Source: Archivesica marissinica (taxonomy: Eukaryota; Mollusca; Bivalvia; Venerida; Vesicomyidae). From it: a stretch of DNA of 64,000 bases. The stretch is taken from the NCBI GenBank assembly GCA_014843695.1, contig CM026391.1, forward strand, positions 34,836,291-34,900,290, in the 5' to 3' direction. Shown here piece after piece: positions 15,229 to 26,500 of this stretch (positions within the stretch are counted from its first letter, which is position 1; every line of letters starts with the position of its first letter). The notes under the pieces were generated by a model that saw only the letters and a list, made by a program, of their open reading frames with translations, searched no databases and was not told the DNA's origin. The position numbers and the translations under genes were made by a program.

Positions 15229-15445
15229 TTCCGTGGTCTAGTGGGTAAGATCGCTACTTGTATGCCACTGTAACCTATCATCACTGACGGTCACGGGTTC
15301 GAGCCCGCTCATGACCTGTCTCTTAATATTAACAAGTTGGCAGTTTCTTACGGAAGTTGATGCACCAACCGCTGGAGTCTGCACAGGAAATGTGTTGTTA
15401 TGTACACTACCAACCGGCGACCAAAAGATAGTGCTGATGAAAAAG
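15229..15445 (+). mobile_element. SINE family C (tRNA-Ser-like)
   Basis: The head 'tccgtggtctagtgggtaag' and the long variable arm before 'cacgggttcgagcc' resemble a class II tRNA-Ser. The body matches the copies at 18229, 30470 and 51919 ('caagttggcagtttcttacgg', 'gaaatgtgttgtta'). The 3' end is diverged and abuts the next SINE. Confidence 0.8.
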
Positions 15446-15449
15446 TCTG

Positions 15450-15706
15450 ACCGGGCTGTCCGATTAGCGCTGTGGTTAGCGCGCTCGCTTCTCACCAATG
15501 CAACCCGGGTTCGATCCTCGGACCGGGAAGTATGTGAGATGGTACGGCTTGTCACCAGATCGGACAGGTGGGTTTTCTCCGGGTACTCCGGTTTCCTCCC
15601 ACGCGAATGACCACATATACGCTTTCATCCGCGCCAACGATAGTTATTAATATAAGTTGTTAAAACTTGCTTCGCAATCGTTGTAAAATATATAAAGTTT
15701 AATCTT
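15450..15706 (+). mobile_element. SINE family F (tRNA-derived)
   Basis: The head is 'tagcgctgtggttagcgcgc' with B box 'gggttcgatcc', then the conserved block 'gtgggttttctccgggtact', then the tail 'aacttgcttcgcaatcg'. That tail is shared with family A although the heads differ, which suggests both use the same partner LINE (inference). Confidence 0.8.
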
Positions 15707-15766
15707 AACTATTCCTATATTATGTACCATTCTGGAATAAAATATTGTTTAAACTAATAATTATGT

Positions 15767-16186
15767 GAGATTACCCTATTCTCGAGGTATTGCTGAGAGG
15801 CCCTGGATGGTGTTACTTTAAGTATGTGTTCACACAATGTATTTGAGAATACCCTATTATCGAGGTATTGCAGTGAGGCCCTGGATGGTGTTACTATAAG
15901 TGTGTATTCACACAATGTATTTGAGATTACCCTATTCTCGAGGTATTGCAGTGAGGCCCTGGATGGTGTTACTATAAGTGTGTGTTCACACAATGTATTT
16001 GAGAGTACCCTATTCTCGAGGTATTGCAGTGAGGCCCTGGATGGTGTTACTATAAGTGTGTGTTCACACAATGTATTTGATATTACACTATTCTCGAGGT
16101 ATTGCAGTGAGGCCCTGGATGGTGTTACTATAAGTGTGTGTTCACACAATATATTTGATATTACACTATTCTCGAGGTATTGCAAT
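15767..16186. repeat. 78-bp tandem repeat, about 5.4 copies
   Basis: Units start at 15767, 15845, 15923, 16001, 16079 and 16157, exactly 78 bp apart. Because 78 is 26 codons, both strands stay open across the array (plus 15824-16318, minus 15754-16212). Each unit carries a near-palindrome around 'tgtgtgttcacaca'. No protein family is recognised, and the open frames are explained by the period alone. Divergence is a few bases per unit. Confidence 0.9.
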
Positions 16187-16231
16187 GGATCCACCAGGTG
16201 CATTCTGGGCATTCTGGTGTATTCTATTAAT

Positions 16232-16804
16232 CAGGGGCGGTTTGGAACCGCTGAGAAAAATTCTGGAGCCGCGCATGAAATTTCACCAGACCAACAAGAC
16301 ATGCGTGACACGTGGTAGAATTAATTTAATAATGGACTTTGTATTAAAATGTTTTTATATCACTGTTACTGCAAAATATGTTTATTTTCTGAGCAATTAT
16401 CTTACCTATTCTTTGGTTTCTTTCTGAAAAAGCTACTCATCATCGTTTGAAATTTAACGCGTTTCGCACTCGGGGCATCCATTATTGTTTTGATAGATTA
16501 TATTGACAGCATCGAGTGACGTCATCCTCAACAGAATGTCAAGTGCGGTTAGTTGCCGGGACGGATTTGAACATGCGACACAGACTCAAACACATAACGG
16601 TTTGGCATATTTGTTGCAGACACCGTACGGTAGGCGCACTTTTATCAACAAATCAGTTATAAAATATATTGTACGAGCGCAGCGAGAATATTTTTGCATA
16701 TTACATTTTTAACGCAAAATACGGCACATTAGTTACCTATGCTCCGGCGATTTTAGGGGGGGGGGCGCGCTCCGGGTGCGCCCCCCCCCCCTGAATCCGC
16801 TAGT
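16232..16804. mobile_element. Possible hAT-like non-autonomous element
   Basis: The left end 'caggggcggtttgg' and the right end (complement 'cactagcggattcagg') resemble each other and the 395-706 element. No matching target duplication was found, so the limits are tentative. A poly-G/poly-C hairpin lies just inside the right end. Confidence 0.4.
16756..16791. other. Poly-G/poly-C hairpin
   Basis: Ten G followed by CGC, a short loop, then GCG followed by eleven C. It forms a perfect 13-bp GC-only stem, and the G run could also form quadruplex structure. Confidence 0.85.
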
Positions 16805-16899
16805 GATTTATCAACAGCCAACAACTAACAACAGTCACCTCCATACAACTAGACACATCTCAAGGCCAGAACAGTTGACACGAGAACAACCAATTTGAT

Positions 16900-17073
16900 C
16901 CACCTGTATATATATATATATAGTTCTGGTCCCCACACATGTAAGACAACCAGCTCACGGAGGTCAGTATTCAGTCCTCCCGTATATATATATATATATA
17001 TAATTCTGGTCCCCCGCCCCACACATGTAAGACAACCAGCTCACGGAGGTCAGTATTCAGTCCTCCCGTATAT
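16900..17073. repeat. 86-bp direct duplication with (TA)n tracts
   Basis: Two copies of a (TA)n - 'ttctggtcccc' - 'acacatgtaagacaaccagc' segment stand about 86 bp apart. The TA tracts differ in length between copies. Confidence 0.8.
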
Positions 17074-17367
17074 GTGTGTGTGTGTGTTTTACGTTTATTT
17101 ATCGTCGCTACCGGTTGCCCATATGAGCGACGCCTCCTGAAGAGATTAGTCATTTTAGATTTTGGAGGATAGTGCAATGATACAGACAGAGACCCATTCC
17201 AGAGTATCCTCTGGTTCTTTAACGTGCACGGTGTAAAGAACCGACACGAGACCTCGGTTTAATGTCCCATTTGAAAGACTGTTAATTTTATTAGGGTCAG
17301 ACAGGGGATCGAACCTGCGATCCCTGGATTACCAGTACAGCGTGTTACCACTGGACTACAGATCCGT
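17074..17367 (-). mobile_element. SINE family B inside the 86-bp duplication
   Basis: A perfect 23-bp direct repeat flanks the element (17051-17073 and 17368-17390, beginning cagtattcagtcctcccg). This is long for a LINE-type target duplication and may partly reflect the local tandem duplication. Head, anticodon arm (one mismatch) and tail are present. Confidence 0.88.
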
Positions 17368-17390
17368 CAGTATTCAGTCCTCCCGTATAT

Positions 17391-18228
17391 ATACGGTAAC
17401 AGTCCACAGTGTACATACCGGGAACATAGCAGACTACACTTCGTACGATAATACATCCCTGCTGCACAAGAAGAACTACGTGATCCATCGCTAGCTTAAA
17501 TATGATTTCAACAGAACTGTTGTTATTACGCATTGTATGTTACAGACATAGCTTCATATGAATAAGACAAAGCATCCAGCGAGATCATTCATAGATCCAT
17601 AGTATAGTTCAATCCGAATGATTGAATCCACGGTCGGGCTAATAGAACTATTGTCTCCTGTAATGTAGGTGGGTATGCATGTATTTTTTTTTCGTTATAC
17701 ACAAATTTGTGTCTTTTTTCAATATGTAAAATATTTCGTTCCCATTGAACCCCATTTAAAATATAAATGTAATTATGCACCATTATAAAACGATTCCATA
17801 CATTATTGATAAGTATATATAAAGCATGTAAGGCTACTAGGGGATATGCTCCGACCCCTACTAGTCACTGGACGGAGAAAATAAATGGGGTTCCCCAATA
17901 TGTTGGGGCCCGAAAAAAATGGTCTCCTGTAGTGTATAAGCATGCCAAATTTGTAAATTAAACTATAAAGTATGCATATTTCTATTTGAATTGGTACATA
18001 ACGCTAATGGTAAGACTCTACGATTTAAAATAAGTATCGACGCAATTATAATGCTGATTAAACATAAATATAACGCTGTTTTGCGTAGTGACGGCATGAC
18101 ACATTTAGTGACGTCATGATATTGTCTGAACTGACACACGGCGACATTTTTATTAAAACGAGCGTGATATGGTATAGATGTAGTTTAAAAGGACATTACA
18201 TACGTGCTGATTTCATACAATATTTGAT
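17391..18228. other. Unassigned sequence
   Basis: AT-rich DNA with a short palindrome (ccgtatatatacgg) at the left. No exon or transposon was recognised. Confidence 0.45.
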
Positions 18229-18470
18229 TGGTCCGACTCCGTGGTTGAGTGGTTAAGGTCGCTGACTTGTATACCACTGTAACCTATCATCACTGATGGT
18301 CACCGGTTCAAGCCCCGCTCAGGCCGTGTCTCATTTATATGAACAAGTTGGCAGTTTCTTACGGAGGTTGGTGCACCCAAGTACTGGTTAACCGCTGGAG
18401 CCTGCCCAGGAAATGTGTTGTTAGGTAAACTGCCCGCCGGCGATTATAGCCCCAAATGGTGCTGACACTC
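18229..18470 (+). mobile_element. SINE family C
   Basis: Good tRNA-Ser-like head ('tccgtggttgagtggttaag', B box 'ccggttcaagcc') and complete body ending 'gccggcgattatagcccc'. Confidence 0.85.
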
Positions 18471-18557
18471 GTTTTGATATTTTCCAAAAAATTCTAAAAT
18501 ATGGATTGAAATCACAACTCATGTATATAAGATCATATATGTTTATTATAAAATATA

Positions 18558-20064
18558 CTGAGTCAAAAAAGAAACGATACCAAACTAAAAATGAGGTAAA
18601 ACGGATAAAACCATAAAAGGTTTAATATATTATTACGTATCAGTACCGGGTATCTTATTGCAACGTCAGCCAACCATAAACACAGGTAAATAAACACCTG
18701 ATAATCCTGGAACGCCGAATTTCCGATTTGCACGTGCTCCTCAACAAAGACAACTTCCTGCACATGTACACATCGGAAAACCGGTTTATTGTACTGGTAT
18801 TGCATTATCATCGAGGAAAAACACCTTACATACCCATTGTTACCTCTAACAAAATGCCTAGGCTAAACCGCAATCAGAGAATGCGTGCCATTGGCATGAT
18901 TGACGGCGGTTTACGTCAGCGTGACGTCGCAAATCGACTCGGGGTTACGCGGATCACGATAGCACGTCTACTTCGACGTTATCGAACACATGGATCGGTG
19001 GACGACCGTCCAAGATCTGGTCGACCACGTGTGACGACGCGTGAACAGGACCGTCACATTCGGACGTCACATTTACGTGACCGGTTCCTACCTGCTACGC
19101 ACATAGCTGCCGTTACTCCTGGGATGACCAACAATCGCATCAGTGCACAAACAGTCAGGAACCGGCTCGGTGAACGTGGCATTCGTGCCTATCGGCCATA
19201 CGTTGGACCCATCCTGACACGACGTCACCGTGACGTACGGCGGGAATGGACGCGGAACGTGCTCGCTGGACTCGGTTACAGTGGAATTCGGTGATGTTTA
19301 GCGATGAATCGCGGTTCTGTTTGCGTCGAGCGGATGGCAGAGAGCGGGTATATCGCAGACGCGGTGAACGTTACGCCGACGCATGTGTACGTCAGGTCGA
19401 TCTGTTCGGGGCGGAAGCGTTATGGCGTGGGGCGGTATCACCTTCGGCAGTCGCACTGAACTGTTAGTGGTGGACGGGAACCTAAACGCCCAGCGGTACT
19501 GTGATGAGATCCTTGCGCCAGTTGTTGTGCCGTTCTTTAACGCCAACAGAAACGTCACACTGTTCCAACAGGACAACGCCAGGTGTCATACTGCTCGGAT
19601 TTCCACCACATTATTGGAGCAGAACAATATTGAAACCCTGCCGTGGCCTGCTTTGTCACCAGACTTGTCACCCATAGAACATTTGTGGGTACGTTAGACC
19701 GCCGCGTCAGACGACGTCAGCCGGTAACGTTAAACCAACTGAGGGATGTTTTGCGTCAGGAGTGGACATATTGACCAGCAAGAGATTCAGACACTCTTCC
19801 GTTCGATGCGACGGCGGTGCATTGCAGTGAGAGACGCAAATGGTGCCCATACTCGGTATTGACGTCTGTGTGAAAACTCCATTAGACCCCTGTCCGACGA
19901 ATTACGTCATCACACAGCAGACAGTTTCGGTGGCTCATTATGCTTTATGTGCTCCTCTTTCAAACATGTTGGACTATCATCTTATGAATTTTCAAAGAAT
20001 TTTCTTAATAAATGTTGAAATTATAGACACATAAACACCAGGTATCGTTTCTTTTTTGACTCAG
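18558..20064 (+). mobile_element. Tc1/mariner transposon with intact ends
   Basis: Perfect 24-bp terminal inverted repeats (CTGAGTCAAAAAAGAAACG...) occupy 18558-18581 and 20041-20064. They are flanked on both sides by TA within a TATA context, the expected target duplication of this superfamily. The 1507-bp length is normal for a Tc1-like element. Inside is one transposase gene, broken by frameshifts. The ends look usable in trans, but this copy cannot supply its own enzyme. Confidence 0.95.
18854..19862 (+). pseudogene. Tc1/mariner DD34E transposase, frameshifted
   Basis: In the intact family this enzyme cuts and pastes the element by binding the inverted repeats and using three acidic residues to cleave DNA. 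The start ATG gives MPRLNRNQRMRAIGMIDGG, the beginning of a paired-like helix-turn-helix region, followed by the GRPR motif. The catalytic positions are readable only across frames: first Asp in MFSDESRF, second Asp in LFQQDNARCH, and Glu in SPIEHLW, with 34 residues between the last two (DD34E). The frame is lost near 19250, near 19408, near 19690 and again around 19768. A family-typical C-terminus (MRRRCIAVRDANG) ends at TGA 19860-19862. The first two breaks each look like one missing base. All landmarks are present in order, so decay is fairly young. Confidence 0.93.
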
Positions 20065-20428
20065 TATATAACCAGAATTATGAAATGATTAAAGTTAATA
20101 AAAACATATATCCATGTATTTAATATGTGTATTAAGGTGTACACTTGATTTCTATAAAATAAACAAATAGAATTATGAAATATACAAACTATATTGAGTA
20201 AAACGATGGCCGTTCGGACTATATGTAGATGTCGCCACAATAGTTCTCTCCGGAACATCAACTTCCGGTGACAACCAGTACGTACCACAATGCATATTTC
20301 CGGTACGAAGATTTTAATTTAGATTAACCATAAAGAAAGCGAATTTCGTCCATAATCGTTGATGTTTAGAATGAAAACTAGTATATGTTATCGGTCATTT
20401 AACTAGGTTGTTTTCCATTAGTCGTCTT
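20065..20428. other. Unassigned sequence
   Basis: AT-rich, with no recognised exon or element. Confidence 0.45.
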
Positions 20429-20604
20429 TATCGACATATATTCTTAGCAAATAAAGGTACACGCACGGTATGTACTACTTTGTTATCGACATATATTCTT
20501 AGCATATACAGGTACATGCATGATATGAACTACTTTGCTATCGACATATATTCTTAGCATATACAGGTACACGCACGGTATGAACTACTTTGTTATCGAC
20601 ACAT
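20429..20604. repeat. 55-bp tandem repeat, about 3 copies
   Basis: 'tatcgacatatattcttagc' recurs at 20429, 20484 and 20539, with a partial unit at 20594. The spacing is exactly 55 bp. Confidence 0.9.
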
Positions 20605-20630
20605 ATTTTTGTTTTATTTTCTATTGAAAA

Positions 20631-20840
20631 CATATATGACAAATATATAACTCTTAGAACAATTTGACTACATAGTATATATCATAGAATGTGTGCATAT
20701 ATGACAAATATATAACTCTTAGAACAATTTGACTACATAGTATATAATTATATCATAGAATGTGTGCATATATGACAAATATATAACTCTTCGAACAATT
20801 TAACTACATAGTATATATCATAGAATGTGTGCATATAAAT
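20631..20840. repeat. 65-bp tandem repeat, 3 copies
   Basis: Units begin 'catatatgacaaatatataa' at 20631, 20696 and 20767. The second has a 6-base insertion (71 bp). Confidence 0.85.
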
Positions 20841-21039
20841 AATAAACTATTTTACTAGAATAAAATGTATTAACGATATCGATGTGAAAAGCTAAAATTT
20901 AAATTGACGACTTGTAGCTTATAGTTTCTATTTTCTATCGGGATGTAATTATTTTCTATTTTCATATTATGACTAACATATAGCGATACGAACAATTTGA
21001 CTACATAGTATAGCATTGCATATGTATATAAACGTGCTT

Positions 21040-21183
21040 GTTTATTATAGTGTCACCCTATTTAAAGTGCCAGCCATTTCTGACTTATGAGACACCCGAA
21101 TGAGACTTCCCGAAACATATTATGCTTGTATGCCAGGCTGGTAGGCAATCGGTAACCATTATTTAACTAGCTGGCGGCTCACC
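21040..21183 (-). mobile_element. SINE family D, head missing
   Basis: This matches the 3' part of the copy at 49838-50095 ('agtgtcaccc', 'gccaggctggtaggca', 'taactagctgg'). The tRNA-like head is absent. Confidence 0.75.
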
Positions 21184-21563
21184 AAAATGTAAAATAAGTA
21201 ATATGAAATCTCAAAATTCTATTTTGTGAATTTTGGAATAGAAGGGTACCACCTTAAAACATCTTAAATATGTACTTTTTATTAATAGATGTTTTTCATT
21301 TTTGCACATCTTGTGGATGAGATATGGTTGATAATAAATAATAAAAGAATGAATAAATTGATCCACTCAGAACATTTCCATGGTGTATTTCTCAGGTGGG
21401 GACTTTCTTTTGAACATCGGTGTATTTCACTAGAATAGCATGTGCTACACATGACGAGATGGTATGAGCTGCGCAAATCAATAATCATATACCAAATGTT
21501 GATACAGATAATGACATATAATGAATTTGTCCCATGTTTGCCTTTATCTTGACAGTTTTATCT
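21184..21563. other. Unassigned sequence
   Basis: AT-rich, with no feature supported. Confidence 0.45.
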
Positions 21564-22083
21564 GGCTCAGTGTGTGTGGTAATTTCATTGGCTCAGTGTG
21601 TGTGGTAATTTCATTGGCTCAGTGTGTGTGGTAATTTCATTGGCTCAGTGTGTGTGGTATTTTCATTGGCTCAGTGTGTGTGGTAATTCCATTGGCTCAA
21701 TGTGTGTGGTAATTTCATTGGCTCAGTGTGTGTGGTAATTTCATTGGTTCAGTGTGTGTGGTAATTTCATTGGCTCAGTGTGTGTGGTAATTCCATTGGC
21801 TCAGTGTGTGTGGTAATTTCATTGGCTCAGTGTGTGTGGTAATTTCATTGGCTCAGTGTGTGTGGTAATTCCATTGGCTCAGTGTGTGTGATAATTTCAT
21901 TGGCTCAGTGTGTGTGGTAATTTCCTTTGCTCAGTGTGTGTGGTAATTTCATTGGCTCAGTGTATGTGGTAATTTCATTGGCTCAGTGTGTGTGGTATTT
22001 TCATTGGCTCAGTGTGTGTGGTAATTCCATTGGCTCAGTGTGTGTGGTAATTTCATTGGCCCAGTGTATGTGGTAATTTCATT
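21564..22083. repeat. 26-bp minisatellite, about 20 copies
   Basis: The unit starts 'ggctcagtgtgtgtggtaat' and repeats every 26 bp with very few substitutions (attcc for atttc, tgtatgtg for tgtgtgtg). Confidence 0.95.
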
Positions 22084-22541
22084 ATGTGTTCTTTTTGTGA
22101 CATTGTTGGTTCCATATAGTGCAATGAAGGATTCATAGCCTAACTTAAATCTAACTGATCATTCGGTGGCGATCTCGACGCATCTGCTACTCAGATTCAA
22201 ACATTCTGTCAATAGTGTAATTAAACAATTGTTGTTTTGTATTAGATTTTGCCTGTACATATAACTGCATTCAAATTTCCTTGGAAGTGAGTCGTGTCCA
22301 CATAGCTATCAACATGGTTGCCATTCAATGTATATGTGCAAGTAGAGCAACTCATTTATAAACATGTATGTTTGGTTTTGAGATTGAATGTCCACCTACA
22401 GGCTTAGTTCATATAGCGACCTTCCAGCTGCTCTTGGTAAGGGAAGACGTTAGCTGTCATTACATGTACTGGCGGACACTAAGGTAGACCCATTGTCCCT
22501 CTGCAAGCTAACTGGATAGTTTCCTCATATGAAATCATTCG
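22084..22541. other. Unassigned sequence
   Basis: Single-copy-looking DNA between the 26-bp array and a SINE. No exon was seen. Confidence 0.45.
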
Positions 22542-22779
22542 TGGAATTCGTGATAGCGCAGTGGATGCGCGTTCGCTTCAGGTGCGAAAGGTCCAGAGTT
22601 CGAACCCCGCTGGAGCCGTTACGATTGTGCCCTTAGGCAAGGCATTTAAATGCCAAGTTGCCTCTTCTTTCATCCCTCGTGGTGATGGATTCCATCAGGA
22701 ATGAGGTCTCGAGAGTGATTAATTAAAGTTGTAAGAACTTGTTTCGCAATCGAGCTAAAGTACATTTGTATAAACTAAT
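22542..22779 (+). mobile_element. SINE family A, full length
   Basis: The tRNA-like head 'gtgatagcgcagtggatgcg' has anticodon arm ttcgc-ttcaggt-gcgaa (anticodon CAG, Leu), B box 'agttcgaaccc', central domain, and tail 'ttcgcaatcgagctaaag'. A short candidate duplication, tcattcg, lies at 22535-22541 and 22780-22786. Confidence 0.85.
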
Positions 22780-22900
22780 TCATTCGACCGTGACAACTTA
22801 TGGGGGTAAGGGACAATTGATTTGGAGTAATTTGACGACGGCGGTTCCAACATATAATGGATTATGGACTATGAAAATGCTTAGTTATACTCCGAAGATA

Positions 22901-23034
22901 CACTACAATGTCCAAATATACACTATACAATGTCCAAATATACACTATACAATGTCCAAATATACACTATACAATGTCCAAATATACACTATACAATGTC
23001 CAAATATACACTATACAATGTCCAAATATACACT
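22901..23034. repeat. 22-bp tandem repeat, 6 copies
   Basis: 'caatgtccaaatatacac' recurs every 22 bp. The array ends 16 bp beyond the stop codon of the minus-strand gene, so it would fall in that gene's 3' untranslated region. Confidence 0.9.
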
Positions 23035-23050
23035 CATAGCGCTATATGAA

Positions 23051-23578
23051 TTATATATGGATAGATACTTTAGTGACATTTCTCTCAGGTGCAGCTGATA
23101 GGCCTGTATTACTAGTAATATTGCCCTGATTCTGTGTCAGTGATTCGTTCGTCTGCGTTATGTTTTGCCATGTTTTCAGATCAATGCACTTTGAGCGTTG
23201 ACTTGATCCTACTGCTGAAGAACTATTTGCAGATTCGTGTAGATCCCCCGTCTGTGCTTGTTCTGGTTCACCGCTTATATTGTCACGTGTGTCCGTACAT
23301 TGTGCAACCCCTTTCAACAGTAAAGCACCACCTCGTTGGAGATATAGTGCAGGCCAAACAACAAAGTCAATATAACTGCCCGTGCGTGTATAAGTTCTAT
23401 ATATGTGTGTGTCCAGTCTGTCGCCCTTGCTTTGTAAATCTACGTCAACATATACTGGCGGGTCCTGCACAGCCATCAGCCAGCATATTTCTAAGCTCTT
23501 CAACAAGAATGTATTTATCTGCGGTGTTTTTCTTGCTGGGTCATCACCGAAGAGTGCCTTTGAATTTTTCTTGAATAT
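23051..23578 (-). CDS. Exon 11 (terminal): MIEAP C-terminal domain core
   Basis: The acceptor is attttacag just above 23578. Translation opens IFKKNSKALFGDDPARK and runs through CWLMAVQDPPVY, DTHIYRTYTRTG, VVWPAL and KGVAQ, the hallmark blocks of the MIEAP C-terminal domain. A polar Ser/Thr/Asn/Gln-rich tail of about 80 residues follows. The stop is TAA at 23053-23051. It is the longest exon and the strongest evidence for the family call. The tail has no recognised motif and is likely disordered. Confidence 0.9.
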   Translation of the reverse strand: MFKKNSKALFGDDPARKTPQINTFLLKSLEICWLMAVQDPPVYVDVDLQSKGDRLDTHIYRTYTRTGSYIDFVVWPALYLQRGGALLLKGVAQCTDTRDNISGEPEQAQTGDLHESANSSSAVGSSQRSKCIDLKTWQNITQTNESLTQNQGNITSNTGLSAAPERNVTKVSIHI

Positions 23579-26500
23579 CTGTAAAATAGAATAAACATAA
23601 TTATTAACTGTAAAGTTTAAGTCTTAATAAAGCATTCTTCTTCTTCGTCATATTATTATTTGCTTTTCTTCGGCATATTGACACCGCTGTTGAAGCCACG
23701 GACTCGGGTAACAAACAATAGTGCTCATGAAAGAGCAATGTGTTGTGTGTTTACGTTTATTTATCGTCGCTACCGGTTGCCCATATGAGCGACGCCTCTT
23801 GAAGAGATTAGTCAGTTTAGATTTTTGGAGGATAGTGCAATGATACAGACAGAGACCCATTCCAGAGTCTCCTCTTGTTCGTGTACGTGCACTGTGTAAA
23901 GCACCGACACGAGATCTCGGTTTAACGCCCCATCTGAAATACTGTTAATTTTATTAGGATCAGACGGGGGATCGAACATGCGGAGGAGCAATGTAAGGAT
24001 TTGATTATTATATAGTGCCGGACCATGCCGTGTAGGCGGTGCTAAATAAATATATATATATAATTCACCTTTTAATTTCTTGCCGTAATAGTTCTAATTT
24101 TTGATTTATGTATACATAAGCTTACTAGGTTGGGCTAGTGATATTCAGTTAAGTGTATTGCATGTGCTCATCACTTTCGAATAGTTTGTGTTAGCTATAT
24201 AATCACCCACGTGGTATATATACATAATGTTTAATAAACATATACATATAACTATCTTTATACAAACCGGTATTAAACTCGCCATTTGACCTCCAAATGA
24301 CTTCTTTCTTTCATCTTTTAATTGTTTCAGTATATCAGTTGGTATATCGTCTCGCTGAAAGAGTGCAACTAATGCTAGATGTGAACGATATACATATAAT
24401 GCAATTTAAATGTAATATAATGAATTTAATGCTTTTGGTTTAAACATATTTTATTTATCAAGATAAACATGACATATAACATCTGTACATATAACATCCA
24501 TAAAATACAACTATCAAGACAAGTGGATTGAATTGAAAGCTACAGGAGCTTATGGTAATTCTCTCCACGTTAACGCTTTTGAAATAAGAAATCACATGTA
24601 TTATTAATCATCACTTTTTTCCTCGTAATGATTTTCATGTAATATTGTATATTTCTGAACTGTTCATAAATTGTTAAAACCTTGATGAGATAGCTTCATG
24701 TTTATCGCAATTTGGAATACTGCACAGTTGAAGATGTTGTAAGAATTTGTATATGCATTTCCTTTGATGCTGACATTGTAGACATATTGCAGCTTCTATG
24801 ATGTATTTAATACGGCTGTTTGCCGTGACTGGGAGAGGTTGTGAGTTCGTATCACGATCTACATGACATTAAATGCACAGTTTCCCTTGTCGCTCTCTCA
24901 TTGTGGTGGATTTCACTAGAAAGGAGGTCACGATCTACATGACATTTAAATGTACAGTTTCCCTTGTCACTCTCTCATTGTGGTGGATTTCACTAGAAAG
25001 GAGTTCATCAGAGCTATAACACTAATGGTGTACGTTTTTTCGCAGAGCTAAAATATTTAGAAACCAAATATATCACATAATGTTTGTATCAATATAATAT
25101 TATATAAATAATATCTGATGTTGAGGCTAATAGTGGATACTGTCAACTGGACAAACGTATTGAAGTTATCTTACATAACACTAAGCTGTTATGGACTGCC
25201 CCTCCGAGCAGTATTCCAGTTACATACGACCACAAAGTATTCTGAATTAAATTATTTATTCATTATCCTAAAAAAAGATATCTCATTGTTGTGCTAGGTT
25301 TGTATCGACCTTTCGAAAACTGTATTCCAAATGCCAACTTACACCGTAGTAAGCCCGCATAGCTAGAGTAAGACTTCTCATGTCATTCGTTGCCTTCTCT
25401 GTACAAGTTCGGTATGCAACCTGAAACAAAACATATTCGATGACTTATCTGCGTGTCATCTTGTTCAACATGGCGAAATTACACTGTATACGAAATTGCA
25501 CTGTATACGAGATTGTACTGTATTTGAGATTGTACTGTATACGATATTGCACTGTATACGAGATTGTACTGTATACGAGATTGTACTGTATACGATATTG
25601 CACTGTATACGAGATTGTACTGTATACCAGATTATACTGTATATGAGATTGTACTGTATACCAGATTGCACTGTACCAGATTGTACTATATACGAGATTG
25701 TACTGTATACCAGATTGCACTGTATTTGAGATTGCACTGTATACCAGATTGCACTGTATCTGAGATTGCACTGTATACGAGATTGTATTGTACTGTATAC
25801 GAGATTGTATTGTATACCAGATTGTACGGTATACGAGATTGCACTGTATACCAGATTGTACTGTATACGAGATTGTACTGTATACGAGATTGTACTGTAT
25901 ACGGTATTGCACTGTATTCGAGATTGTACTGTATACGAGATTGTACTGTATACGAGATTGTACTGTATACGAGATTGCACTATATTTGAGATTGCACTGT
26001 ATACGAGATTGTACTGTATACGAGATTGTACTGTATACGAGATTGTACTGTATACGGTATTGCACTGTATTCGAGATTGTACTGTATACGAGATTGTACT
26101 GTATACGAGATTGTACTGTATACGAGATTGCACTATATTTGAGATTGCACTGTATACGAGATTGTACTGTATACGAGATTGTACTGTATACGAGATTGTA
26201 CTGTATATGAGATTGTACTGTATACGAGATTGTACTGTATACGAGATTGTACTGTATACGATATTGCACTGTATACGAGATTGTACTGTATACGAGATTA
26301 TACTGTATATGAGATTGTACTGTATACCAGATTGCACTGTACCAGATTGTACTATATACGAGATTGTACTGTATACCAGATTGCACTGTATTTGAGATTG
26401 CACTGTATACCAGATTGCACTGTATCTGAGATTGCACTGTATACGAGATTGTATTGTACTGTATACGAGATTGTATTGTATACCAGATTGTACGGTATAC

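Noticed and set aside
15238..15610. Two overlapping open frames of about 100 codons on opposite strands
   Set aside because: Both translate through two adjacent SINEs.
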